A stretch of DNA of 64,000 nt, from assembly GCA_034687125.1 (NCBI GenBank), contig JAQGBZ010000002.1, positions 645,936 through 709,935 on the forward strand. Direction: 5' to 3'. Shown piece by piece: positions 51,181 through 63,245 of this stretch. The first letter of the stretch is position 1. Each line of letters begins with the position of its first letter. The notes beneath the pieces were generated by a model. It saw only the letters and a program-made list of their open reading frames with translations, had not been told where the DNA came from and did not search any database. The stretch is from Neelides folsomi. Taxonomy: Eukaryota > Arthropoda > Collembola > Neelipleona > Neelidae. Position numbers and translations under genes: made by a program.

Positions 51181-51793
51181 ATATGTAAATACCTTTTATA
51201 TACACTTATGCTCTTTGTATACACGCTCTGGGTATACAGAATAGAGGTATTATAGATTTTTATTATTTGGCTATGATGAATTTATATAATATATTGAAAT
51301 ATTTATACAAACTTGGAACTGGGGGAATATTTGCATATTGAACTTAACTTTTTATAAAAAAACAAATGATAAATTTATATTGTTGGCATTTAAGAAGGCA
51401 AATACAAGTTAGGAGACTTTCGACCTACGAGTTAGCAGACCATTTTCCCTTTAACATTATATGCCCTATCTCACATAATAGTTATCCGCCCATCCGACCC
51501 ACAAGTAAGCCGCCTAGCAGACTCCCGACCTACAAGCTAGCAGACCATTACACTACCCGACCTTTTCTTAAATGGCCCGAAATCAATGTATGATAAAAAT
51601 AAAATCAAAAATAAGTTATTTCAACTCTTTTCATCACATTATATACATACCTAAATATTTTTACAATTGATTTCACATTAGATATTGTGGGTTAGGGCTG
51701 TGACTGGTCTTACCCGATTACTAATTAACCTAATCGGGCGATACTTCTATCCGCTTTCCTAACGGAGATAATTAAAGAACGCAAGACTCAAAT

Positions 51794-52067
51794 AATGAGC
51801 AAATATAATTAAGAATTTATTCACAAGAAAATGGGAAACTTTCGGGCTGGGACAAAAAATGGTTGACTGACCAGGTCAACAAGTGTGTGAGAAGTGAAGT
51901 GAAGCAGGTAGGCAGCAATGGATGAGGAAAACAGCGTGGGGAGTATGGGACGAAATTGACGGATGGACCAGGGTCCAATTTCAAATATTGTTAGGGGGTT
52001 GGAGGGTGGATAGGGAGGATACAGGAAACCCTCAATATTGTAGTTCTTAATTATGTATTTGCTCATT
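51794..52067. repeat. Nested inverted repeat 1 inside the fold-back element
   Basis: AATGAGCAAATATAATTAAG (51794-51813) is mirrored near 52044-52067 (CTTAATTATGTATTTGCTCA) with a 2-bp length difference. The enclosed 230 bp is G+C-richer (for example GGGTTGGAGGGTGGATAGGG) and non-coding. Confidence 0.65.
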
Positions 52068-52767
52068 TACATTAGAGTCTATATCTAAATTCCAAGTTAG
52101 TACACATTGAAGTTAGTAGACAACTACCTGAACATACATATATGTACACACATGAAGCTATTTCATTTAATAAATTGGACCTATTATCTCTCCAACGTTA
52201 CTTGAATATTCGCTTGTTGGAAGAATTGCAGAGTAGTATAAAAAACCCAAGACAAATTTTTTTGAACTTTTTAATGCAACTTGGAGCTTCAGGTATTTCA
52301 AAAAGCACAAATTCAGTGAAGGTCAAATCAAACTTCGATGATCGACGTGAGTTGAACTACAATTATAATTATAATGTTATTTATTGAATTTTAAAAAATA
52401 CGTTTTATAATACTGTATTTTTAATGTATTGTTTTGGAATTTGAGGTATTTGACTTTTCATTGACATGTGATGAACTGAAAGGAATGGAAGTGTTGGACA
52501 AAGGCGCTCTTTTGCAATAAAGTCAACATTGTTGTTCCAATAGTATTATTGCTCTTGAAGTTTTTGCAAAATTTGGTTTCCTCATTCAATCCCAATTTCC
52601 AAGATGGAGAAATTTAATATCCCGTGCATGTATGATAGATTTTCATTGAATTGCCCGGCTGAATTAATAAAATAAATACACATATGAAGCAACTTCATGT
52701 GTGTGTTGTGTGCTAACTTCAATGTGTACTAAAACTTGGAATTTAGATATGGACTCTAACGTAAATG
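52064..52767. repeat. Nested inverted repeat 2 inside the fold-back element
   Basis: Arm 52064-52116 (AGAGTCTATATCTAAATTCC, then TAGTACACATTGAAGTTAG) is mirrored at 52713-52767 (CTAACTTCAATGTGTACTA, then GGAATTTAGATATGGACTCT). CACATGAAGC / GAAGCAACTTCATGTG extends the similarity inward. It overlaps the end of nested repeat 1 by a few bases. The enclosed 81-codon frame (52142-52387) has no recognised domain. Confidence 0.7.
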
Positions 52768-54109
52768 TGTAAATATATAATTAAGTTGGAATACTCTAGA
52801 AATCAATATTTTGATGAATTATACCTACTGTCACATATTTTATTTCAACTAATTAAAAGTCCTTTATTAGACTCAAAAGGTTACTTATCGTTAATATTAA
52901 TTAAACAGGGAGTAATTTCAAATATCTAACAATCGTTTATTTTAGTAAATGTAATTTCCAATCGAAATTGTATATATACTTTATACGAATAAGACTTTAA
53001 TCTAGAGTAAATTGGTTTTGAAGTTTTAAAGATCGACCAAACTTTGAAAGTAATTGTAAAGTAACCAGGAACCTTTTCAAAAAATTACAATCCTTTATTT
53101 TCAATCATGCGATTCTGAACAGAAAATGTATTTGAACTTTTTAAAAATATTGAGTATCAAAGCTTATAATTGGCATTTGGTGAGACCAGGGTTATTGATC
53201 CTTAAGAACTACAACATATTTATGTGAAATCAATTGTAAAAATATTTAGGTATATATATAATGTGATGAAAAGAGTTGAAATAACTTATTTTTGATTTTA
53301 TTTTTATCATACATTGATTTCGGGCCATTTAAGAAAAGGTCGGGTAGTGTAATGGTCTGCTAGCTTGTAGGTCGGGAGTCTGCTAGGCGGCTTACTTGTG
53401 GGTCGGATGGGCGGATAACTATTATGTGAGATAGGGCATATAATGTTAAAGGGAAAATGGTCTGCTAACTTGTAGGTCGGGAGTCTCATAACTTGTATTT
53501 GCCATTTAAGAATGGCATTTGTCATTCGTGGCTACATCTAATATCCATAATTTTATATTATAAATATAAGTAGTAATATGTGTGGATAGAGTAAGATAAT
53601 GAATTATAAAGCTTGAATTTAATGCGAGCTGAAGAAGTGAAGAGAATGATAAATTAGAACGAGGGTTAATTAATAAAACTTCCTTCTGAGTTGACAAACT
53701 TGACAGTAAAACTTCCCCCAACTTGGAGAGTTTAAGTAAGATGAAAACTTTGTGGAAAACTTCGTTTACCATCACATTTATTTAACTCTTTTTCCTTTCT
53801 CATGTTGATACAAATGTTTTGTTTTCTATTCCGTATATAATATATTTATTATCTTCTTACATAAATAATCTAATAAATGCATAATCTTGTATATATGGTA
53901 TACTATACAATATATAGGTATTAGGTATGTAGTTACACGAAAAATAATATTATCCCATATGCTTAACAATGTGTTGATAAATTAGAAATATAAAAAGTTG
54001 AACTTACAAGAAGTAGAATTTCTTTTGGGGATGAATCAATTGAAAAACTTTTATATTAAATTGAATTTAAATTGAAGTGAACAATTTGTGAAAGGAATGT
54101 TAATTATAT

Positions 54110-54265
54110 TTTGGGGGCGAATTGGGAGCGGATCTGAGGTTAAGTGAAGATTGTTGAAACCGGACTGAACGACGTCCTCGACGGCTCGTTCGTACGAGGA
54201 CGAGGAGTCGAATCAGAGAACCGAAAGTCATTTAATGCGAACAATATTACCCTCGAGCCTTCCAT
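54110..54265. promoter_or_regulatory. GC-rich islet with an 8-bp hairpin
   Basis: CpG-rich block; CGTCCTCG (54173-54180) and CGAGGACG (54195-54202) can pair across a 14-base loop. Flanks are AT-rich. No coding frame recognised. Candidate regulatory element. Confidence 0.35.
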
Positions 54266-54989
54266 TCGCCCCCTTCTCATAAATTATCCCACTTCATCCG
54301 ATTTAACACCTCTTTATTAATCTTCTTTTCAAACTTTTAAAGGGATGGAAAAACCTTGAAAGGAGTTTAACAAACTTATTTAAATGAAAATTATAAAACT
54401 TCATCGCTCCTTTTATACACAACGACACATCTCTTTTGTCATCCTTCATCTTTCATCTTGTACATATCTTATTTTTTTCTTATACTTATATTAAATATAT
54501 CTTAAATTTTTTAAACCTTTCTCCATTTGATGAAATATAGCACCATTTAAACTTTCAACTTTGACATATCTCTCAGATAGAAAAAATTTAATTTTTTAAA
54601 AGCAAAATTATCAAACAATATTTCAAGTTGAGAAAAATCCATGTCTCAATAATATTATTAGATAAAAGGAACTCAAAATGAATTTTTTATCTTTTATCTT
54701 CAAAATTTGTTTATGGTAATAGGTTATTCATTGAATTTTGATCTTGATTCAATCCGACCTCAAAGATGTAAAAATGTAAATATTAGGAAATTCATTCGTT
54801 TACTACAATATTTACCTATTACTGAAAAATCATTAGTTTGTTTTGGAAACCCAAAGGATTTCATTTCCTTCAACCCACAATGTAAAAGAGGAGAAAAAAT
54901 AACGAGATCGATAGATTGATCAAAAGAGGTGTAAAAAATATGGTGGATGTTTGACATTTCTCCACCCTGAGTCCTTTATTAATGAGGAG

Positions 54990-55215
54990 CCAAAGGTCGG
55001 GATTTGTTCGGATCGGAAAAGGGAAATAATCATGTGTTGTGTGGTCATGAAGGAAGTTGAAGGGAATTTCGGATCGATGAAGGTTTCGGTGGTGCAGTGA
55101 CGTCAGGTTCTTCGCCGCCGCCTTCAACAGTTGCTCTTCTCCTTGGGCGGGAATAATTTCGTGCGAAAGGGGCGGCCATTAATCTTCATTACCACACTCG
55201 GCCCTTTTCAATTCA
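54990..55215. promoter_or_regulatory. GC-rich islet containing a perfect CRE (TGACGTCA)
   Basis: TGACGTCA at 55098-55105 matches the palindromic CREB/ATF site. It is surrounded by CpG-bearing sequence (TCTTCGCCGCCGCCTTCAAC, GGGCGGGAATAATTTCGTGC). No gene is recognisable within 6 kb on either side, so the target gene is unknown. Confidence 0.4.
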
Positions 55216-55219
55216 CATA

Positions 55220-58180
55220 GGAGAATTCGCTCGGGACCTTTTATAAATCATAATTGATTCCATCCGACAAAATGAGCTACGTTCTTTTTACAAAACATTC
55301 GTCAATTACTTCACCCATCGGCATATAAATTTATGAATTTAATAAAAATCTAAAATACCAATATAAAGAGTTTAACTCCTCAAATTTAAATTTAATCTAC
55401 ACCAATATTTATTAAATTTATTATTATGTGAGGTATTCAGAGTTTTAGAGTTGAGAAGTGGAGATGGATTTCTCCGTGTTTGTTTTACTTATTCATTTTA
55501 TAATGCCTTAAGGAAAAGAACTTCGTTCGAATTCGCATTTATGCGAAGCTCCACTTTTGTACATCCATTTGTCCATTGAACGCATGAAGGAAATAAAAAA
55601 AATACTTTAAGTCTGAATAAAATGTCATTTAAAATTTACTTTTATGAAGAAAATTGTCAAGGGAAATTTATTTCATGTCCTTTGACAAGAATAAAGAAAT
55701 TATAGATGAACGCCTTTATATGTCACAAGAACCAAAGGCGAACCTTAAATTCAGAATGTGGAACTATAGTAGGAACACAATTTTACAACCCTTATGCACT
55801 ATACTACTTATATGTAGGATATGTATTATGTATGTAATAAATTGGTATTAGAAATATGAATTTTTCACTATTAGAATTTACATTAAATAATAAATTTAAA
55901 GGTTGAAATAAAGGAAAGCAATTTTTTGATTTTTGTATTGTAATTGACGAGGTTAGGGTAAACCTTGAAAAGACCAAAACCTTGTTATGACACTTTATAT
56001 AAGAAAAAGGGAATTGGTTGAATTAAATAAAAAGTACAAAAAGGAGCTTTTTTATATTTAATTTTTCCGTTCAATCCATCAAGTTATGTAAAAGTTTTCT
56101 CTCCTTGCTTGGTTGGTAGGACAATAATGGAATTGAAGGGATTTACAAGTTGGTTCTATGAGAAATAGCGTAATTCCACTGAGGTCTCTTCTTATTCATC
56201 TAATGGGCCCAGGCGGTCATAAAGCCGTGAAGGGCCTTTTTTCCCCTCTAGAACTCCTTGACATTAAAATGGAGAGGAATTCATCGAGCTGCTCAAGACA
56301 TTCTTCCCCAATGTGTTTTCCCGTTACAAATGTTGACAAATGAAATAAGGATTGGATATAAAAAAGGTAATATCGACTCAACATTCAACTCAACATACAA
56401 AATAATATCAGATTACATTTTTATTCCTTTATATGACTTCTCAATAAACCCCAAGAATAATCTTTAATATATCTAAACATATGTATGTATCTACTAATAG
56501 TGAACATTAAATACATTTTATGTTTAACAAACCTATGTTTATTATTGATTATTGATGTTATGATTTCAAAATCTTATTTATTTTAAATCAATATTTATTT
56601 TAAATTGCTTTGTTTATGAAATAAATGTGGTAATAATTTAATAAATATAGATAAAATAAAAATGAAATCTGACACATGAAATAATAATTTCATTGTAGAT
56701 TTGTGCATGGAAAATGAAATGAGAAAACGTCTGATTTAACAAGAATCAGATTGAAATGGGGAAAATGAAAAAGTGTCGTAAAATTGTCGTGATATGAAAA
56801 AAGGGTATTTGGTTCGTGTAACTGCCGGCGTGTGTAATGAATATTTGTGTGTGTGTGCGATGTCGCGAGTTTGGATTCACTGAAGGAGGTCACATTGATT
56901 TTTCTCCACTCTCAGTGGACACGAGAAACAAACGGTTTCTCAAAAGTCTCTCGCATATCAAAAAACAGAAGATATCAAATATTTTACATATGGTCACCCT
57001 ATACCAAGAACAACATATCCAATTTTGATTTAATCTTAATAAAAGGTAACCTTGTCAGAATTATAGAAATTTAGATTATTAGCAATATAAGAAATTAATG
57101 TTGCAAAGAGAAAATGTATAAAATAATAAGTAAAACAAGCATTGTAAGTGATTGTTTTCGGGCATGTTGAATTAAGCAACCAGGAAAATGAAAGTTGACT
57201 TTGCAAATAATTCCCTTAATAAAATTAGTTAGAATTTTTAATTTTAGTCTATATTGTTTAATTATTGAACTCAATTTTAATTCATTATGTAAATTACTCT
57301 TGTGGAGGAACTTCAGTACCAAAATAACCATACCTAATCACTTCTAGGTATATGCTTATCCCATGTCCATTTCCATTTCACCTCATTGCAGAACCATTAG
57401 GGAATATTCAGTACTTTTACGATTAGAGTTGATTATATTTTACAAAATTTGCGTTATTTTTATATCCATTAAAATTTGTTAAATATGAAAAATTAATATA
57501 ATCGTAAATAAAATATAATAAAAGTATTTAATGCAATATTTCTCAATATAACCTTATATTGATTATGAGTAGAAGTATTGGTTTGATCGCGTGAAATGAA
57601 CGAGAATTCAAATCTCACTAATTCTTTTTGTGCGCAACGCAACGGAACATAAAATTTAAATTTAATTAATTTGTTGTTATTTTTTAAATTGAACAAAATC
57701 GATAGGTTGTTCTTGGGATAAGGCGACCATATGTATTAATACATATAACATTAACTATACATCTATATATATTATAGTTATAGTATAATAATTATACTCT
57801 ACTCATACATAAATTCAGTTTCATTGAGACATTTAACTCATTTTTATCATTTCCCCTATTATTAGTTTTTTTTATCTTAATTAGATTTTAAAACAAAGAA
57901 AATTAAGCCCAATCATACTTTAAGTATTAACTCAAAATTGCCTTCACGATTTATTAAGATATATCAATATAAAATAATATGATAGAAATTAATAATTTAA
58001 AAGACCATTTACTGGGCCTCTTTAAATTACCTGTGTAATGTGTATGTAAGCATGAGCATGTAAAAGATACAAGTTATGCATTATGTGTTATGTGTGTAAA
58101 TGCATTTCATAGTTAAAGAAGACTTCATTTTCCTCTCTCATAAGTTAACAGAAGTTGGATCATTTGATTAAATGTAAATT
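55220..58180. other. AT-rich intergenic, nothing recognised
   Basis: Short AT-rich open frames only; a slightly richer patch at 56140-56340 (ATGGGCCCAGGCGGTCATAA) has no motif. Confidence 0.5.
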
Positions 58181-58184
58181 GGGG

Positions 58185-58780
58185 AAGCGTCGGTGAGGCC
58201 GAGGTCAGCCGGGAGATTCTCTCAACATGATTTTATTGGCCCAATTAATTTCATGACCCATTTCCAATCACTTCTTACATTTTCTTTACCGCCACCACGA
58301 AGGCCCATCACTTTGATTTCATTTTCAATATTCCCCCTAATCAATATTTTCCTAATCTTGGTAAAAACATTTGAAAGGAGGAAGTGTTATTTAAGAGTCA
58401 ATCCGAGTGTCGAGTGGAATTTGCAAGGAGCTGATTGTAATATACACAGTGTAGGTATGTATTGTATGTGGCCGTGTGAGTCTCGAAGATCCATATATGT
58501 AAGTAGGATGAATAGGGGAATGGGTAAAGGCCAACTGCCGCCGATGGCCACGGGACAAGGAAAAACAATGGTCGACTCTCACTCCCACCAACAATAGCAG
58601 GGACAATGGTCTATTGAGGCCCATTAATTGTGGAAGCTGGCGTAAAGATCATCGTCACATTCAAGGGAACATTTTCATATTGAGACGGAGAAGATGGAAG
58701 TTGGTGAGTCGGAAGTCCCGGTCCTGTCGTTTTCAATGTCGGCCTCATCACCTGTCTTTACACACTTCAAAAACATTTCC
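58185..58780. promoter_or_regulatory. GC-richer islet of unknown function
   Basis: Higher-complexity block (GAAGCGTCGGTGAGGCCGAG, GGCCAACTGCCGCCGATGGC). A 134-codon plus-strand frame at 58193-58597 crosses it but has no recognisable domain, and the overlapping minus frame looks equally plausible, so coding status is not supported. Confidence 0.3.
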
Positions 58781-58789
58781 CAAGTTGAC

Positions 58790-61280
58790 AAAAATAATTC
58801 AAAATTGATTAAATCCAATCAATATATATATCGAAACCTTTATAAAATAATATAATTAATTGATTTAAATTACTACATATAAATAATCTTGGTATTAATT
58901 AGTATTACTACATATTCAATTTTAAATGTTTGGTTTAAATATAATTAAATGTATTATATTATATAGATAAATATCTTATTTGTTCTTGTTGGATAATGTA
59001 AAAGAATGGATTTAAATGAGATAGATAGGATTAGATCAGAGCAGAGGTTTAATCCACGTGTGATAAGAAGTGCAAGGCTTTTGTTCTCTGTTGGTTATAC
59101 AATCAGATTGCCATTGAGTTTGAACGAGGATGAATGAATTGAGCCTCTGGGTTCAAAGAAGGAACTCACAGAGATCTTACGATTTTCATTCATGGAAGAG
59201 GAAACGCAGAAGCCAAATATAAATCCACCCTCATTTGACCTTCCTCTAAAAGGTCAATTACTCCTTGAAGCTAAAACTTTAATAAAACCTTCTTCAACTC
59301 AACTTACTTTTACTGCTTAATCTTTAACAATAATAAATACTCTTACATTTACTCATTGTTGTTTTGGTTTTATACATTTTATATGTATAGTATATTCGAT
59401 AAAGTACTATATATCTTAAACGAGGCCTGGATAATTTTTCTCATTAAATAAAGAAAACCCTTGATTGGTTCTCTTAATTAAAAACTTCACTTATGGTTAA
59501 TAGAAACAGGAAGCAGCAATTAATAATTAGGGAAAATTTTATGTATATGAACATATATTGTTATATTGTAGTATATAAATTTAACAATGTGAACAAAATA
59601 TGTCAATAAGACTAATATATTAATTAAAATTTTCATTACCTGAATCTGTGTAAATTTGAAGTATGTATAGACGAAAAGAGTTTAAATCTTGAATAAACTT
59701 CCCACTCACAATTAATTAAACACAGAACATTAAAAATTGGTTATAATTTGTTATATCGGAGTAAACGCCAATGAAATGAAACCGGTAATTAAATCTGTGA
59801 AGAACGAACGGTTATATGTATAGTTTATATAATAAAAAATCTTTGGGGAGTTTCTTATTGTATTTTCAAAATATTTCTCAAGTCAACTCTTCTTCTTTAA
59901 TTGAAGCCGTAGTTATCAAACGTCAAGTAATTAAATTGCAATTAGTGTCTTATGAACCTCCAAGGTCGGGTTTTCTAATGACTCCCTCTTCCAGTGACAG
60001 GGTTTAAATAAACTTCCTTTTTGGTCAATCTCAATTACGTTTAAAACTATTAACTATTGAGATATTAAACACAATTTGTATATAAATTGTTTATATAAAT
60101 TTATCAATTGTTGTCTCAACTTCCCACGTTCCACCACAAGGAGAAGTAGTGAATGAGGACTGAAAGGGAATTGGTGTAAATTGAATGGCGCTTCGCGAGG
60201 GTGTGGAAAAAGAAGAATGAAAAACCACCCAAGTCATTTAACAGTTTGAAGATCCCTTTCATTCTCGTCCACCCTGACAGTGACACAGTTTTGACCCGTC
60301 AGCTTCTACGGCCACAAACTCAACCCAGGACTCCTTTCACGAGAATCAAAACAATTTACAACTTTGCGTATATGAATAATAGCTCATACAAGATTCACTT
60401 TCAAATAACAGCACAAATTATGGAAATTAACAAAATACGTTTAATGTAATTGTTTGCTTATACAACTACTTACAGTATTACTATTATGTATGTAGCTATG
60501 TAGTATATATTATTACTATATATGTATATATCAATATACTACTATATTGTGTATATGTTCAAATCAAATATGTAAAGAACATAAATTAATTGTAAATCAT
60601 GATTGTTTCATTGAGTAATATGACAATTTATTATTGGTGGGGTTTATAACACTAAAAATTATTTATTTAATGTTTCTAAATTCAGACCAGAAATAAAAAA
60701 TATTGTAAACACATATGAGTTCGATTATTCGATTTTAAAGTAATGTTTGAGATTCTTTCTAAGAATTTCGATAAAAGGAAAATAAATATTTGACGTTTCT
60801 ATTTTGGTATACTTGTAAATATTTCTCCATTTCTATTTATCTTTCTTTCCCAAATCCTATCTTTTAATCGAGGTATTTAATGTGAGGTTAATAAAAAATA
60901 ATAAAATCTCAACAATAGTAGAATTGATAATTTCTAATTCTAATTATAGCTATTTCAAAATATATTATTCATTTACTAACTTTTAGATAAGTTACTTATC
61001 TTATAAAATAGTACAAAACCTTTGTAGAGAAACCCTTTTTGCTAAATAATAAAGTTAATAAGGGCATTATGAGAAAATAATTGAGTCATGGTGTAAGATC
61101 TTGCGTTCAAATCCCGCTGTATGAGATATGAGAATTTACCTGTTGATTGTTTTCATCATTCACTCGCTTCTGGGCGGTGTCCACCTGAACAAATCTATAA
61201 TTTTTCCAATTTTTGATCAATAAAATATGATTCATCCAACCTGACACTGACAATCTCATTATTAAGATACAATTAAAACT
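58790..61280. other. AT-rich stretch upstream of the Ly6 gene, no gene recognised
   Basis: Includes a G+C-richer patch at about 60120-60350 (TGGCGCTTCGCGAGGGTGTG). Nothing in it resembles a known domain. Confidence 0.45.
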
Positions 61281-61291
61281 GAGCGATCACC

Positions 61292-62013
61292 ATGATTGGA
61301 AAATTGATCATTTTATTTGCTTTTACGCTCTCAGTCGGTTCGTGAATTTCATTTGACATTTATTATTTTATTCCTTGTATTAACATTATTTTAATTATTG
61401 TATTAAATTAAATTTTAGATGCTCTCTGGTGTTATGAGTGTGTGAGTACTCAGCCTGGATGTGGAACTCCTTTTGACTGGCGATGGCATTGGTCAGTCAC
61501 ATGTCAAAATGATAATGACAAATGTGTGAAAATAATTGAAACAAAAGGAGGTTAGTAAATACATTGATTTGATCAATTTTCAAATTCATGAATAAAATAT
61601 ATAATTTTTCATTAATAGGAGAAGAGACGATCACGAGGAATTGTTTAAGTAACATTGAATACAGCAGACATGACATTCCAGCAGATAAATACGAAGGGTG
61701 TCGTAAAGCTTCGACTGACATACGTCTTGCTCATTATGTCAACAATAGTATTAAAGAACTTGACATTAAAAGGCAAATACATTTTTAATAAATATATTTG
61801 TATCTAAGACTATTAATGAATTGATTCATTTCAATTATTTTAATATATATATATATATTTATAATTTTGGTTATTTTACTTTTTAGGAATTTTTACGATG
61901 ACGTGACTTGGTGTTTCTGCGAATGGGATCATTTTTGCAATGCTGGAGACAAAAAGTTTTTCTCGTTTAAAATCACCTTACTTTTCATCACATTGTCCAT
62001 TTTTATATTTTAA
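61292..62013 (+). CDS. Quiver/sleepless-type Ly6 GPI-anchored protein, complete, 4 coding exons
   Basis: Exons 61292-61337, 61419-61550, 61619-61772 and 61887-62013 join in phase to 152 codons plus TAA. Residues 1-16 (MIGKLIILFAFTLSVG) form a signal peptide. The mature part begins DALWCYECVSTQPGCGTPFD and continues WRWHWSVTC, CLSNIEYSRHDIPADKYEGC, RLAHYVNNSIKELDIKR and VTWCFCEWDHFCNAG. It has ten cysteines for five disulfides, an N-glycosylation sequon (NNS) and a hydrophobic C-terminal tail (FSFKITLLFITLSIFIF) for GPI attachment. Arthropod members include sleepless/quiver, which modulates Shaker potassium channels and nicotinic receptors, but many paralogues exist and the role of this one is unknown. 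The third intron begins with GC (AAAAG|GCAAAT) and not GT; the read-through would hit a stop within a few codons, and the GC donor restores both phase and the conserved sequence. Confidence 0.92.
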
Positions 62014-62515
62014 TAGCAAATTATATTATATTTGTAATATATATGTCATTAATTTTTATATAAGATATATCTGTATTATTGAAACAAATTGTATTCGAAA
62101 ATTCCGTCCATGAAGGAAAAGACAAACAATAGAAAATTACTTCATTAACTGCACTATTAAAACCTACAAATATCAATATATAATATGTATTGAATAGTAC
62201 CTATAAATATGTTGTACGTATTATCCATACGTATTGTTAATTTAAAAGTTACAATCACAATTTCTACTTTTGTACCAAAGTGAATCATCAATTTATGATA
62301 AAATACTTCTAATATCAAACAATGTATTAATTTTTAACTGTAATAATAGTAATTTTACTAAATACTATTTTAACTCAAGTTAATTAGAGAATCGAATCTC
62401 TGAAATCACATCACTGAAATCCTCTATGTAAATACATAATATTTAATATATATAACTTTTTAATTACTACTATTAACTAATTAGATTAATTACTTACTTG
62501 ACTTTTGTGGGTCCA
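62014..62515. other. 3' flank of the Ly6 gene, AT-rich
   Basis: No further gene or bounded repeat recognised. Confidence 0.5.
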
Positions 62516-62519
62516 TTGT

Positions 62520-62768
62520 GTCTCATCGTAACAATTCTTATCTTAAACCATTCTCATCGTAAACTTCTCATCGTAAACAACCCATCGTAAAAGTCTTCTC
62601 ATCGTACAAATTACTCATCGTAGTATCTTTTCTTCTTATTCTCTTAATATCGTATACCTTATTTACCTTAAAGGTTTACTTATCGTAGTCCATTTTAATC
62701 GTTACTGATCTTATCTTAACATCGAACTCATCATATTATATCGTAAAGTAAAATTTTCATCGTAATAA
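62520..62768. repeat. Cluster of dispersed (C/T)TCATCGTAA repeats
   Basis: About ten copies of ATCGTA, mostly as CTCATCGTAA or close variants, are scattered over 250 bp at irregular spacing (for example TTCTCATCGTAAAC twice in a row near 62550-62577, then CCCATCGTAAAA, CTCATCGTACA, CTCATCGTAG), interspersed with ATCTTATCTTA. The whole cluster has the same orientation. It lies about 480 bp from the end of the MULE transposase remnant and could be the subterminal repeat region of that element. Confidence 0.7.
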
Positions 62769-63051
62769 TTAAAAAATGGCTTACCAGTTTAATAGTTTAA
62801 AAAATGATGATTTAAAGAATCCCACTAAACAACCAAGTTTAAGACATATAAAATGAACAGTTCAAAAAACCTGGTTATCTAGGGGGAGGATGAAGGAATA
62901 GGTAGTAAGGTATATACAGGATAAGATAATGTGATAGAATGATCTTGGAGTCACATTATAAGGAAAATGGTAAACATTTCTCGAAAAATAGCCCATGCGC
63001 CAAAAAGAATTTGCAACGCATATTAAAAAAAATTTACAAAAATAAATAAAA

Positions 63052-63115
63052 ACACAATAATGGTTAATAACATGAGCCAGTCTTCAAGAAATTACTACCT
63101 AAACCATTATTGTGT
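63052..63115. repeat. Perfect 14-bp inverted repeat (hairpin)
   Basis: ACACAATAATGGTT (63052-63065) and AACCATTATTGTGT (63102-63115) are exact reverse complements with a 36-base loop. It could be a small MITE or a hairpin near the 3' end of the MULE element. Confidence 0.65.
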
Positions 63116-63245
63116 ATCCCCATTAATATAATTAAAATTATTTGAAAATAAAAATAATAAAAATGATCAAAATGATCAAAAATAAATAAAAATCATAAAA
63201 ATGATAAAAAATAAATATAAATGGCTTAATAAAATCCTATTAAAC

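Larger units (their letters stand above)
51397..53510. mobile_element. 2.1-kb fold-back element with about 285-bp inverted arms
   Basis: The left arm 51397-51678 and right arm 53223-53510 are close inverted copies: GGCAAATACAAGTTA, TAGCAGACCATTTTCCCTTT and CATCACATTATA appear mirrored. Each arm holds two direct copies of a CGACCTACAAGYTAGCAGAC motif about 105 bp apart. Because the arms are inverted copies, a matching 60-residue open frame appears on opposite strands, which is a by-product and not evidence of a gene. The interior holds two further inverted-repeat pairs. No transposase was recognised, so this is a non-autonomous foldback-type element of unknown family. Confidence 0.8.

Noticed and set aside
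51366-51593. 75-codon open frame nearly identical to a frame on the opposite strand at 53307-53525
   Set aside because: The two are the arms of the fold-back element; the shared peptide follows from the inverted repeat and shows no known domain.
58193-58597. 134-codon plus-strand open frame in a GC-richer islet
   Set aside because: No domain resemblance; an overlapping frame on the other strand is equally open, as expected of GC-richer noncoding sequence.
61095-61130. tRNA B-box-like GCGTTCAAATCCCGC
   Set aside because: The T-stem pairs poorly and no acceptor or anticodon arm could be folded around it; at most a degenerate tRNA-derived fragment.
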